From positions 81,983-145,982 of the forward strand of contig NZ_KB903804.1 in assembly GCF_000379845.1 (NCBI RefSeq): 64,000 nucleotides of DNA, given 5' to 3'. This DNA is from Moraxella boevrei DSM 14165. GTDB lineage: Bacteria; Pseudomonadota; Gammaproteobacteria; Pseudomonadales; Moraxellaceae. This document shows, one piece after another, positions 44,039-52,707 of the stretch; within the stretch, counting starts at the first letter, position 1, and every line of letters begins with the position of its first letter. The notes below the pieces were generated by a model. It worked only from the letters and a program-made list of their open reading frames with translations. It had not been told where the DNA came from and did no database searches. The position numbers were made by a program, and so were the translations under genes.

Positions 44039-44294
44039 AAACACTAAGAAAAATATTCAAAAAAAATTTGTTCGGCAAGCCTCAAATTTTTTTGTATTTT
44101 TCTAAGTGTTTTACGCTCGTTATTCCATTGACGGGGCAACTAACGCGACAACCTTGTTAAAACTCTATTATGTTTAAAATATTTTTTACTTCTTTTGGGC
44201 TCTTTCAGTTGGGGGCACGCCCCCAAACCCCGTGGGTCAAAATTTAAAATTTTAAATTGGCTTGTTGCCAATTAAAAATTTGAAATTTTCGACC
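44039..44294. other. Hairpin-rich phage intergenic region (candidate origin and packaging signal)
   Basis: Three strong hairpins lie in a noncoding stretch. First, 44039-44111: 32- and 29-nt arms pairing with one mismatch and small bulges around TTCGGCAAGCCT. Second, 44209-44226: TTGGGGGC and GCCCCCAA with a 2-nt loop. Third, 44235-44294: arms of about 27 nt around TTGTT. In filamentous phages the main intergenic region holds plus and minus origins and the packaging hairpin, so this is the candidate. Confidence 0.65.
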
Positions 44295-44791
44295 TACATC
44301 GCCTTGCTAAATAACCCACTTTCATAAAATGCGGAGTTAGTCTGCATTGCGTTGTTTCTGTGATGATTCATTTCATCAATTAAGTAATCTTTTGCAGATT
44401 GGGTAATTCTTGGCTTTTGTGTTGTTTTGACGTTATTTAGAAATCCTGGGGGATAGTCTAAGCAGTCATCTAATAGGGTATCCCCAACACTTTCAATAGC
44501 CCCTACAACTTCAGTGTGTAAAGGTGATTCGCTATCAGTGGTTACGGTTTGGGGATTATGATTGTTTTTGGCATACTCAACCAATGTTTTAATTGATTTT
44601 GATTTTAATGCTTGAATTGTTTCAGCGTGAGATAAATCTAAAAACCAAGTTAATTTTATGCCATTAATTGTTTTGCCGTCTAATACGTGATATTGAACGG
44701 TGATTTTACCATTGTAAATAAATGCTAAACCAAGTTGCTTTTTGGTTTCTCTTTTGAAAATTTCTTTGTAGTCGTTTTTCATTGCATACAC
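44294..44791 (-). CDS. Phage protein of 165 residues, unknown
   Basis: A soluble protein with a strand-rich N-terminal half (LGLAFIYNGKITVQYHVLDG) and a polar, helical C-terminus. It is the first larger gene of the minus-strand transcript. MKNDYKEI, three codons in, may be the real start. Family and role not recognised; early regulatory or replication function is possible from its place. Confidence 0.62.
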   Translation of the reverse strand: MYAMKNDYKEIFKRETKKQLGLAFIYNGKITVQYHVLDGKTINGIKLTWFLDLSHAETIQALKSKSIKTLVEYAKNNHNPQTVTTDSESPLHTEVVGAIESVGDTLLDDCLDYPPGFLNNVKTTQKPRITQSAKDYLIDEMNHHRNNAMQTNSAFYESGLFSKAM

Positions 44792-44820
44792 TCCGTAACT
44801 AGTGATACATTATAGGATTG

Positions 44821-44940
44821 CTATGACTTCTCGTTGCTATTCTTAAATCGTTTAAGAAATAAAATCGCTATTTCGCCTAGCTTGATACCACCAAAAATAC
44901 CAAACAACAAAGCTGTTATATAAATTAAAATTTCTGTCAT
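44821..44940 (-). CDS. 39-residue phage membrane peptide, unknown
   Basis: An ATG-started frame of 39 codons: a hydrophobic start (MTEILIYITALLFGIFGGI), a second short hydrophobic part (EIAILF), and a basic tail (LKRFKNSNEKS). It lies in the divergent region between the two phage transcripts, just upstream of the 165-residue gene. The ribosome binding site is weak (AAGAAAA). Confidence 0.5.
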   Translation of the reverse strand: MTEILIYITALLFGIFGGIKLGEIAILFLKRFKNSNEKS

Positions 44941-44975
44941 TGTGATTTTCTTAAACAAGTATTATAATTTTTTAC

Positions 44976-45230
44976 ATGAGCAAGTACATAGATTTACAAA
45001 CAATCGCAATCATTTTCAGCATTGGAGCTTTTATCATCGCTTTAATCTGTTTATTCAAAATCACTCAACAGCAAAAAGCAAAAAAGACCAATCGCAAAAA
45101 ATCTGAACGTTTATTCGGTATAAAGCCCGAGTTTATCGAAGAAGCTAAAAGCGAACGTGAACACCGACTAAAACAACGCAAGAAATATGGGATTTTTGAT
45201 GAAAACGGCAATCGCATTAATCAAAAATAA
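44976..45230 (+). CDS. Small phage membrane protein, 84 residues
   Basis: An N-terminal membrane segment (TIAIIFSIGAFIIALICLF) is followed by a highly charged, basic tail (KKTNRKKSERLF through EREHRLKQRKKYG). It is on the plus strand, opposite the structural genes, and precedes the operator region. Not assigned to a family; a role in superinfection or in regulation is possible from its place next to the regulator. Confidence 0.65.
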   Translation: MSKYIDLQTIAIIFSIGAFIIALICLFKITQQQKAKKTNRKKSERLFGIKPEFIEEAKSEREHRLKQRKKYGIFDENGNRINQK

Positions 45231-45274
45231 TTTCTAGCACTTTAAATCCCCTTGTGTTATCATTGGGGGTTAAA

Positions 45275-45362
45275 ACCAAAATTGGTATATACCAAATTTG
45301 GTACATTTAAGTTTAAAAAAATATACCATTTTTGGTACATTTGATTATATACCAAAAATGGT
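45275..45362 (+). promoter_or_regulatory. Array of four operator-like palindromes
   Basis: ACCA-N4-TGGT occurs four times, at 45275-45286 (N4 = AAAT), 45291-45302 (AATT), 45325-45336 (TTTT) and 45351-45362 (AAAA). The last three extend to TACCA-N4-TGGTA. Centres are 16, 34 and 26 bp apart. They immediately precede the regulator gene and look like the operator array of a phage immunity repressor. Confidence 0.78.
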
Positions 45363-45381
45363 ACAAAAACAAGGGGCAAAT

Positions 45382-45687
45382 ATGTTTATTGTAAAATTAA
45401 TTGAAAAAGCAGAAACAAAGGCGGGTTCTCAGCAGAGCTTAGCAAAGAGATTTGATATAAGATACAACCGATTTGGCGATTATAAGGCAGGGCGAAGAAT
45501 TCCAGACGATAGCCTTGTTGGACAATTGGCGGAGTATGTCGGTATGAACCCGTTAGAAGCTATTTTGCAAAGCAAGCTAGAAACGGACAAAGAAAAAGCC
45601 AACCTTTGGCAAGATTGGCTTTCTGAATATTGGCGTCCCCACGGGGATTCGAACCCCGGTTACCGCCGTGAAAGGGCGATGTCCTAG
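45382..45687 (+). CDS. Phage regulator (DUF3693/XRE-like), C-terminus crosses attR
   Basis: A 101-residue helical DNA-binding protein: GSQQSLAKRFDIRYNRFGDY and KAGRRIPDDSLVGQLAEYVG form a helix-turn-helix-like module, as in DUF3693 regulators of filamentous phages. AAGGGG precedes the ATG at 45382. An in-frame ATG at 45298 is rejected because it lies among the operators. From W84 the frame runs through the 52-bp attachment core (translated WRPHGDSNPGYRRER), so integration decides the end: AMS here, but a 52-residue extension in the circular phage. Confidence 0.75.
   Translation: MFIVKLIEKAETKAGSQQSLAKRFDIRYNRFGDYKAGRRIPDDSLVGQLAEYVGMNPLEAILQSKLETDKEKANLWQDWLSEYWRPHGDSNPGYRRERAMS
45592..45624 (-). 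terminator. Phage-supplied replacement terminator of the tRNA operon
   Basis: AAAGCCAA (45595-45602) and TTGGCTTT (45615-45622) form a stem around a 12-nt loop, and the minus strand continues TTTTTC. It lies just past tRNA-Glu and inside the phage regulator coding sequence. It would replace the host terminator now separated by the prophage at 37447-37478. Confidence 0.6.
45625..45676. repeat. Prophage attachment site attR (52-bp core)
   Basis: An exact copy of 37480-37531. It lies in the 3' part of the intact tRNA-Glu, so the phage side restores the tRNA after integration. Confidence 0.92.
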
Positions 45688-45706
45688 GCCTCTAGACGAT
45701 GGGGAC
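45631..45706 (-). tRNA. tRNA-Glu (anticodon TTC)
   Basis: Seventy-six bases: acceptor stem GTCCCCA with TGGGGAC, discriminator G and encoded CCA; anticodon loop CTTTCAC in a CCGCC/GGCGG stem; T loop GTTCGAATC. Intact despite insertion at its 3' end. It forms an operon with tRNA-Ala, and gltX, encoding the enzyme that charges it, lies 1 kb away. Confidence 0.95.
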
Positions 45707-45788
45707 GCAATGAGTTTAGCGATTTTTAACAATTAAAATCGGTACTATATAAGTAATTGCCTAGGTGCTTATATAGACGTTTACAAAA

Positions 45789-45864
45789 TGGTGGAGCTAA
45801 GCGGAGTCGAACCGCTGACCCCTTGCATGCCATGCAAGTGCTCTACCAACTGAGCTATAGCCCC
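45789..45864 (-). tRNA. tRNA-Ala (anticodon GGC)
   Basis: Seventy-six bases: acceptor stem GGGGCTA with TAGCTCC (one G-T pair), anticodon loop ATGGCAT in a CTTGC/GCAAG stem, T loop GTTCGACTC, encoded CCA. First gene of the operon with tRNA-Glu. Confidence 0.95.
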
Positions 45865-45883
45865 TTTTTGTAAAGGTGGGCGT

Positions 45884-45912
45884 ATTTTAATCAAAGTTAT
45901 TTGGCTTGTCAA
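45884..45912 (-). promoter_or_regulatory. Promoter of the tRNA-Ala/tRNA-Glu operon
   Basis: On the minus strand, a perfect TTGACA, a 17-bp spacer and TAAAAT, ending about 20 bp before tRNA-Ala. Confidence 0.75.
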
Positions 45913-46035
45913 TATTTTTTTGCGTTTTTTGTGAAAATTTTGTGAAAAACTTGGCTTTTAAGTTGGTTTTTTACAAAAATCAGCTATAATGTGCCAATTT
46001 TTGCATCTTAACCGATTGACCGCACAGGATTTTTC

Positions 46036-46662
46036 ATGCCCCTGATTGATTTTATTTTACATATTGGCGACCATTTACAAGAATTAGTTAACAATTATGG
46101 TAACTGGATTTATGCCATTTTGTTTTTGATTGTGTTTTGTGAGACAGGTTTGGTGATAACGCCGTTTTTACCGGGGGATGCCATGCTGTTTGCAGCAGGG
46201 GCGATTGCGGCAGTTGGCGAGATGAATGTGTGGCTGTTAATGGTGTTGTTAATCATAGCGGCGGTGTTGGGTGATTTTGTCAATTTTGAAATTGGCAAAC
46301 ATTTTGGCAAAAAATTGTTCTCAAATCCTGACTCCAAAGTTTTTAAACAAGCCTATCTGCAAAAAACTCACGATTATTATGCCAAATATGGCGGTCGTAC
46401 GATTATTATTGCCCGTTTTATTCCCATTGTCCGAACTTTTGCACCGTTTGTCGGTGGTATGGGCAATATGCCCTATGCCCAATTTGCCCGTTATAATGTG
46501 ATTGGGGCGGTAATTTGGGTGGTGTTATTTACCATGTTGGGTTATTTTTTTGGGCAATTACCCTTTGTCAAAGAGCATTTTTCTTGGATTATGATTGGTA
46601 TTATCGTGGTGTCAGTCGTGCCCATGATGGTTGAAATTATCCGTCATCGTCATTTAAAATAA
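46036..46662 (+). CDS. DedA family membrane protein
   Basis: A 208-residue inner-membrane protein. [22 protein letters not shown] and [24 protein letters not shown] are the signature blocks of the DedA/VTT family; some members flip lipid carriers such as undecaprenyl phosphate or phospholipids. The [13 protein letters not shown] motif agrees. About five hydrophobic segments follow. The ribosome binding site CAGGATTTTTC precedes the start. Confidence 0.92.
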   Translation: MPLIDFILHIGDHLQELVNNYGNWIYAILFLIVFCETGLVITPFLPGDAMLFAAGAIAAVGEMNVWLLMVLLIIAAVLGDFVNFEIGKHFGKKLFSNPDSKVFKQAYLQKTHDYYAKYGGRTIIIARFIPIVRTFAPFVGGMGNMPYAQFARYNVIGAVIWVVLFTMLGYFFGQLPFVKEHFSWIMIGIIVVSVVPMMVEIIRHRHLK

Positions 46663-46687
46663 TGGCAAATTTTGTAAAAATTTAATC

Positions 46688-46719
46688 AACCACTCGATGC
46701 AAATTTGGGTGGTTTTTAT
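46688..46719 (+). terminator. Terminator after dedA
   Basis: AACCACTC and GGGTGGTT pair with one G-T, followed by a T run. Confidence 0.6.
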
Positions 46720-46794
46720 TTTTTAAAATGCGTTATAATAGCTATTTTGTTAGTCATTTTGACCATTATTTTACCAATCTTTTAAGAGAAATTT

Positions 46795-48303
46795 ATGACC
46801 GCATTCACCAAAGTCCGCACCCGTATCGCCCCAAGTCCGACAGGCTTTCCGCACGTTGGCACAGCTTACATTGCTCTTTTTAATTTATGCTTTGCCAAAC
46901 AGCACGGTGGGGAATTTATCTTACGCATTGAAGACACCGACCAACTTCGATCCACGCCAGAATCCGAAAAAATGATTTTAGACAGCCTAAAATGGCTTGG
47001 GCTAAACTGGTCGGAAGGTCCTGACATTGGTGGACAATTTGCCCCCTACCGCCAATCTGAACGTATGGACATTTACAAAAAATACGCCATGGAACTCGTG
47101 GAAAAAGGACACGCTTTTTACTGCTTTGCCACCCCTGAAGAGTTAGACCAAATGCGTGCCGAACAGCAAACTCGTGGCGAAACACCAAAATATGACGGTC
47201 GTGGATTGTTATTGTCGAGTGCTGAAATTCAAGAAAAATTAGCCAGTAACACACCGTACGTCATTCGCATGAAAGTACCAACCGAAGGGGTATGCAAATT
47301 TAACGATATGCTACGTGGCGAAGTGGAAATTCCATGGTCGCAGGTGGACATGCAGATTTTGTTAAAAACCGACGGTTTGCCAACTTATCATCTAGCGAAT
47401 GTGGTGGACGACCATTTAATGCAGATTTCTCACGTCATTCGTGGCGAAGAATGGATTCCATCTGCTCCAAAACATCAGCTTTTATACCAATATTTTGGTT
47501 GGGAAATGCCGACTTTGTGCCATATGCCCCTACTTCGTAATCCTGACAAATCCAAGCTGTCAAAACGCAAAAATCCAACCTCTATTAATTATTATAAAGA
47601 TATTGGCGTGTTGCCTGAAGCCTTACTTAACTATTTGGGGCGTATGGGTTGGTCCATGCCTGATGAACGTGAAAAATTCACCCTTGATGAGATGATTGAT
47701 AATTTTGACATTAAGCGTGTGTCATTGGGCGGCCCGATTTTTGATGTGGAAAAATTGTTCTGGCTCAATGGTCAATACATCAAGGCAATGACAGCAGGGG
47801 AATTATTGGACACGATTTTATCATGGCAAAATGACCGTGAAAAATTGGAAAATATCGCTGCTGCTATTCAGCCACGCATTAACATTCTGTCTGAAGCGGT
47901 GAATTGGTCGGCGTTTTATTTTAATCATATGCCAACCATCACGGTTGAACAATTTGACAATAAAAAAATATCGCCTGAGCAAGTACGTCAAAGTCTACAA
48001 TTTGCCATTTGGCGACTTGAGAGTCTATCTGCGTGGAATAACGACACCGTAAGCCAAACCTTATCAGATTTAGCAACACAAATGGGTATAAAATTGCGTG
48101 ATTTTATGCCGACTTTCTTTATTGCTATCGCGGGTAGCACAAGCTCAACGCCTGTTATGCAGTCGATGGTTATCATTGGTCCTGACGTTACCTTTGCCCG
48201 ACTTCGTCATGCCTTAAATATTGTGGGCGAACCAAGCAAAAAAGAGCTAAAAGCGTGGGAAAAGTTGAATGTTGAGTTAAAAAATCAAGCAAATGTCGAG
48301 TGA
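46795..48303 (+). CDS. gltX: Glutamyl-tRNA synthetase
   Basis: Class I synthetase that charges tRNA-Glu. The HIGH-type motif is in [19 protein letters not shown] and the KMSKS-type motif is SKLSKRKNP. The glutamate-specific blocks [12 protein letters not shown] and MLRNPDKS... agree. The 502-residue length is typical. An AAGAGAAATTT ribosome binding site precedes the start. The cognate tRNA-Glu gene and its prophage lie just upstream. Confidence 0.96.
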   Translation: MTAFTKVRTRIAPSPTGFPHVGTAYIALFNLCFAKQHGGEFILRIEDTDQLRSTPESEKMILDSLKWLGLNWSEGPDIGGQFAPYRQSERMDIYKKYAMELVEKGHAFYCFATPEELDQMRAEQQTRGETPKYDGRGLLLSSAEIQEKLASNTPYVIRMKVPTEGVCKFNDMLRGEVEIPWSQVDMQILLKTDGLPTYHLANVVDDHLMQISHVIRGEEWIPSAPKHQLLYQYFGWEMPTLCHMPLLRNPDKSKLSKRKNPTSINYYKDIGVLPEALLNYLGRMGWSMPDEREKFTLDEMIDNFDIKRVSLGGPIFDVEKLFWLNGQYIKAMTAGELLDTILSWQNDREKLENIAAAIQPRINILSEAVNWSAFYFNHMPTITVEQFDNKKISPEQVRQSLQFAIWRLESLSAWNNDTVSQTLSDLATQMGIKLRDFMPTFFIAIAGSTSSTPVMQSMVIIGPDVTFARLRHALNIVGEPSKKELKAWEKLNVELKNQANVE

Positions 48304-48356
48304 TTTTTTAAATAATTAGCGTGGTTTTTACCCACTTAAATTGAAATCATCATTAA

Positions 48357-48383
48357 AAAAGGGTGGATAAAATCCACCCTTTT
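48357..48383. terminator. Bidirectional terminator between gltX and pheS
   Basis: AAAAGGGTGGAT and ATCCACCCTTTT form a perfect 12-bp stem around AAA between the two convergent genes. Confidence 0.88.
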
Positions 48384-48457
48384 AGTTATTTAGCTTTATC
48401 ATAGCATTGATACCATCAAGTACACGCATTTCGCCTTACATGAAACCCTTGTTGATT

Positions 48458-49570
<1,113 letters not shown>

Positions 49571-49600
49571 TCACAAAATTTACAAAACAAATCCGCATAA

Positions 49601-49635
49601 AAAAAGCCATCAAGTCAAAAACCTGATGGCCTTAT
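49601..49635 (-). terminator. Terminator or attenuator between rplT and pheS
   Basis: On the minus strand GCCATCAGG and CTTGATGGC pair around a T-rich loop, followed by a run of seven T residues. It lies after rplT and before pheS, where Escherichia coli has the pheM-linked attenuator; no leader peptide rich in Phe is seen here. Confidence 0.75.
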
Positions 49636-49652
49636 TTTGATGAAAAACTCAA

Positions 49653-50009
49653 TTAAGCAAGGGCTTGTTTGGCTTTTTCAGTCAAAGCAGTGAATGCTTG
49701 TGCATCATGCATCGCAATATCTGCCAACACACGGCGATCAATCTCAATGTTCGCTTTTTTCAAGCCATTGATTAAACGGCTGTAGCTTAGACCATTTAGA
49801 CGAGCACCTGCATTAATACGTGCAATCCACAAACGGCGGAATGAACGTTTTTTGTTGCGACGGTCACGATACGCATATTGACCAGCTTTCATTACCGCTT
49901 GTACAGCAACACGGAATACACGAGAACGTGCTCCATAATAACCTTTTGCACGAGCCAATACTTTTTTATGACGGCGATTTGCCTGAACACCACGTTTTAC
50001 ACGAGCCAT
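49653..50009 (-). CDS. rplT: 50S ribosomal protein L20
   Basis: A basic 118-residue protein needed for 50S assembly. The start [34 protein letters not shown], the [19 protein letters not shown] block and [20 protein letters not shown] are all canonical. Downstream of rpmI with a 43-bp gap. L20 represses its own operon in E. coli; no infC, usually the third gene, is found upstream here. Confidence 0.98.
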   Translation of the reverse strand: MARVKRGVQANRRHKKVLARAKGYYGARSRVFRVAVQAVMKAGQYAYRDRRNKKRSFRRLWIARINAGARLNGLSYSRLINGLKKANIEIDRRVLADIAMHDAQAFTALTEKAKQALA

Positions 50010-50052
50010 AATTTACTCCTAATTATTTTTTAAATGAACTTAAATCCGAGCC

Positions 50053-50244
50053 TTATAGATAAGGACACATACGACGCACACTAGCTTCATCAGAAACGTG
50101 TACCAATTTGCATCCACGTAGCTGACGGATACGCTTAGGAGATTTTTTGGTCAAAATGTGGCGTTTGAATGCTTGTTTACGTTTAATACCGTTAGCGGTT
50201 TTTTTGAAACGTTTGGCAGCACCACGACGAGTTTTTAATTTCAT
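50053..50244 (-). CDS. rpmI: 50S ribosomal protein L35
   Basis: A basic 63-residue protein, [20 protein letters not shown] and the [16 protein letters not shown] block, typical of L35. It is the first gene of the rpmI-rplT unit, preceded by a 358-bp gap with no infC. AAGAGGCTTCTT upstream of the ATG is the ribosome binding site. Confidence 0.97.
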   Translation of the reverse strand: MKLKTRRGAAKRFKKTANGIKRKQAFKRHILTKKSPKRIRQLRGCKLVHVSDEASVRRMCPYL

Positions 50245-50602
50245 AAGAAGCCTCTTGTTAGCTTAAATTGCTTTAAGTATAAATACCTTTTTGTCAATTT
50301 TATGCTAAATAACCGCAAAGTTTTTAGTATAAAACTACCTGAAGGTGGGAGACGGTATTTTACCAAAATCTGTTATTTTAGCAAGCATTTTTTGTAAATA
50401 TTTGGCAAAAGGTTGACTGAAACTTTTTTATAAAAAAAATTAATTTTTTAATTAATATTAGGTAATTTAAAAAAAATGATGTATAATCATTTTTTTAGGA
50501 TAATCGGTTGTTTTTTTAGATAATTGGCATGTTTTTACAGATAATTGCTTATCAAATTTAACTTTTATCTAAGACACAATCCATCAGTTTGGGAGCATAA
50601 TA
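50245..50602. other. 358-bp intergenic region with tandem repeats
   Basis: No gene seen. It holds promoters for rpmI (minus) and the thioesterase gene (plus; TATAAT at 50482-50487). Three degenerate repeats of about 21 bp, each a T run then GATAAT and G/T-rich bases, lie at 50490-50510, 50511-50531 and 50532-50553. Confidence 0.5.
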
Positions 50603-51046
50603 ATGTCTGATTTAGATAACGAATTTGGCGACGGAAGTTTTGTATTTGAAACCGTGATGCGAGTGCGTCATACGGAGATTGGCATTGGACAACACTTAAC
50701 CATTGATGCAATGGTGGCGTTGCTTGCTGAAGCCCGTGCAAGATTTTTATTTTCCAAAGGCGTAAAAGAAATTAATGCCGAGTATCAAGGCTTTATTATC
50801 ACTGATGTGGCGACACATTTTATTAGCCGTGCCAAAGCCCGTGAAGAGCTGTTGTTTGAAGTCGGTGTGCAAAATTTGACCGACAAGGGAGGTGATTTTA
50901 TTTTTAAAGTAACTCGGATGTATGATGGCACAGATGTGGCACGAGCGGTCATGGGTTTTGTGGCGTATGATTACCGTTTAAACAAAGAAATTCCGCTTAC
51001 AGGAGCGTTGCGTGATGCGGTAGAAACCAAACCGTTTGAGATTTGA
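50603..51046 (+). CDS. Acyl-CoA thioesterase (4HBT hotdog fold)
   Basis: A 147-residue hotdog-fold protein. VMRVRHTEIGIGQHLTIDAM is the start of the fold, followed by the central helix (ALLAEARARFLFSKG) and the strands of the sheet. Members hydrolyse acyl-CoA; the substrate is not evident. The ribosome binding site GGGAGCATAATA precedes the ATG. A histidine in GQHLTIDAM region could be catalytic, though this subgroup varies. Confidence 0.75.
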   Translation: MSDLDNEFGDGSFVFETVMRVRHTEIGIGQHLTIDAMVALLAEARARFLFSKGVKEINAEYQGFIITDVATHFISRAKAREELLFEVGVQNLTDKGGDFIFKVTRMYDGTDVARAVMGFVAYDYRLNKEIPLTGALRDAVETKPFEI

Positions 51047-51099
51047 TTTTTTAACATTACTTTCATATTTTCAAATAAAACAGTAAAATAGGCGAAAAA

Positions 51100-51906
51100 A
51101 TGGACTGGTTAAATGCAGTAAAATTTGATGAAAATGGGCTAATTCCTGCCATTGCCCAAGACCATGTCTCAGGACGGATTTTGATGATGGCATGGATGAA
51201 CCGTGAAGCCTTAAGCCTAACGGCGACGAGCAAACAAGCGGTGTATTTTTCCCGTTCTCGTAACAAACTTTGGCATAAAGGCGAAAGTTCAGGACATTTT
51301 CAGCAAGTACACGCCATTCGCCTAGACTGTGATGCTGATGTGATTGTGTTAAGCATTACCCAAATTGGCGAAATCGCTTGTCATACAGGGCGTGAATCTT
51401 GTTTTTACCAACTGTTGACTGACCAAAATGGCGAATTAAACTGGCAAATTACCGACCCTGTCAAAAAAGACCCAAGCGATATTTATGACGTGGTGCAATC
51501 GTTAACCGTCAATGAAAATACACCGTCAAACCTAACTTTTGAGAACGCTAATCAACCGATTTTAGAAGAAAACATTTTAGAAAAACTCGATAAGGTGTTA
51601 AACGAACGTAAAGAAGCCGATGAAAAAAGCTCTTATGTTGCTAGCTTGTACCATAAAGGGCTGAACAAAATTTTGGAAAAAATCGGTGAAGAAGCAGTTG
51701 AGACCATTATCGCCAGTAAAGAGTTGCAAGCCGACCCCACCGATGCACATCACCATGACGTGATTTACGAAATCGCCGATGTGTGGTTTCACACCATGGT
51801 AACGTTGGCATGGTTTGGTATTCCTGTGACGGCGGTGACGGATGAGTTGGCACGGCGTTTTGGCTTGTCAGGCATTGATGAAAAAAATTCACGCTCTCAA
51901 ACCTAA
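51100..51906 (+). CDS. hisIE: Bifunctional phosphoribosyl-AMP cyclohydrolase / phosphoribosyl-ATP pyrophosphatase
   Basis: Catalyses the second and third steps of histidine synthesis. HisI is residues 1-115: [31 protein letters not shown] and [10 protein letters not shown] with zinc cysteines. A linker of about 45 residues follows, then HisE near 165-265: [21 protein letters not shown] and [12 protein letters not shown] with acidic metal ligands. Fused HisIE is common in enterobacteria, whereas Pseudomonas and Acinetobacter usually have separate genes. It is upstream of tatA, the order hisI-hisE-tatABC of pseudomonads. Confidence 0.95.
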   Translation: MDWLNAVKFDENGLIPAIAQDHVSGRILMMAWMNREALSLTATSKQAVYFSRSRNKLWHKGESSGHFQQVHAIRLDCDADVIVLSITQIGEIACHTGRESCFYQLLTDQNGELNWQITDPVKKDPSDIYDVVQSLTVNENTPSNLTFENANQPILEENILEKLDKVLNERKEADEKSSYVASLYHKGLNKILEKIGEEAVETIIASKELQADPTDAHHHDVIYEIADVWFHTMVTLAWFGIPVTAVTDELARRFGLSGIDEKNSRSQT

Positions 51907-51944
51907 TTTTATGATATAATGTTAATTTTAAATAAAGGAATTGC

Positions 51945-52184
51945 ATGATGGGTGGTTTCTCTGTAACACATTGGTTAATTTTTTTGGCAGTGGTTGTCGT
52001 GGTATTTGGCACCTCAAAACTAAAAAACGCAGGCAAAGACTTAGGTTCAGCGGTCAAAGGTTTTAAAGATGCGGTTCGTGATGAAACCCAAACGCAAAAT
52101 AGCCAGAACCATGTGATTGAGCATAATGCGAACAGTACGACTACGACCACCACCACGGTCAATCATGACAAAACCGGCGTTTAA
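51945..52184 (+). CDS. tatA: Sec-independent translocase subunit TatA
   Basis: A 79-residue protein with one N-terminal membrane helix ([18 protein letters not shown]), an amphipathic helix ([18 protein letters not shown]) and a polar tail rich in Thr. It forms the pore of the Tat system, which exports folded proteins. The start is one of two adjacent ATGs, and GGAATTGC precedes them. Confidence 0.94.
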   Translation: MMGGFSVTHWLIFLAVVVVVFGTSKLKNAGKDLGSAVKGFKDAVRDETQTQNSQNHVIEHNANSTTTTTTTVNHDKTGV

Positions 52185-52263
52185 TTTTTACAAATAATTT
52201 TATAAATTTATTTTAATAAATGGTTGGTATTTTCTTTTTATCTAATCTTGACAAGACAATCAA

Positions 52264-52707
52264 ATGTTTGACGTTGGTTTTTCTGAGCTGTTGCTGTTTG
52301 GCATTATCGCTTTAATCGTTCTGGGTCCTGAAAAACTGCCTCATGCGGTACGCAAAGCAGGGCGAGCCTATGCCAAATTTCGCCGTCATGTCGCCACCAT
52401 CCAACGAGAAATTGAAAATGAATTGGATTTGGCAGAAACTCGCCAACAAATGCAAGCCGAAATTGCCAAAATTCGCCAAGCCGAGGCGGATATGAAACGA
52501 GAAATGGACGAGCTAAAATCCAGTTTTCAACAGTTACAACAACAAAGCATGAATAACACAAAACCAATGTTACATCAATGGTTTATCCTTGGCGATTATG
52601 ACAAAAAACGCCGACTACCGAATGCCCCATTTTTGCCAAATTATCAAGCTGACCGCTTGCTCAACTCACATCTTGACCCAGAGATTAACACAGCGAGCAA
52701 GCCATGA
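52264..52707 (+). CDS. tatB: Sec-independent translocase subunit TatB
   Basis: A 147-residue protein: MFDVGFSELLLFGIIALIV, the LGPEKLPHAVRKAGRAY hinge typical of TatB, then a long coiled-coil helix (residues 35-100) rich in Gln, Glu and Ala. It works with TatC as signal-peptide receptor. The stop overlaps tatC by 4 bp (ATGA). Confidence 0.95.
   Translation: MFDVGFSELLLFGIIALIVLGPEKLPHAVRKAGRAYAKFRRHVATIQREIENELDLAETRQQMQAEIAKIRQAEADMKREMDELKSSFQQLQQQSMNNTKPMLHQWFILGDYDKKRRLPNAPFLPNYQADRLLNSHLDPEINTASKP

Larger units (their letters stand above)
37480..45676. mobile_element. Filamentous phage (inovirus) prophage integrated in tRNA-Glu
   Basis: A compact prophage of about 8.1 kb bounded by 52-bp direct repeats. 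Minus-strand order, downstream to upstream: integrase, Zot/pI, DUF2523, TspB-like pIII, two tiny membrane genes, pVIII coat, 77-residue membrane gene, small pV-like gene, replication initiator, 83-residue gene, hairpin region, 165-residue gene, 39-residue membrane gene. A plus-strand pair (84-residue membrane protein and regulator with operators) forms the right end. All classes of gene needed for a filamentous phage are present and none is visibly broken, so it may be active. The TspB-type adsorption gene recalls Neisseria filamentous phages. Confidence 0.9.

Noticed and set aside
45298..45381. N-terminal extension of the phage regulator from an upstream in-frame ATG
   Set aside because: The extension covers two operator-like palindromes and lacks a ribosome binding site, while AAGGGG stands before 45382.
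50490..50553. CRISPR array
   Set aside because: The repeats are degenerate, T-rich and directly tandem without spacers, and no cas gene is present. No CRISPR array was seen anywhere in the window.
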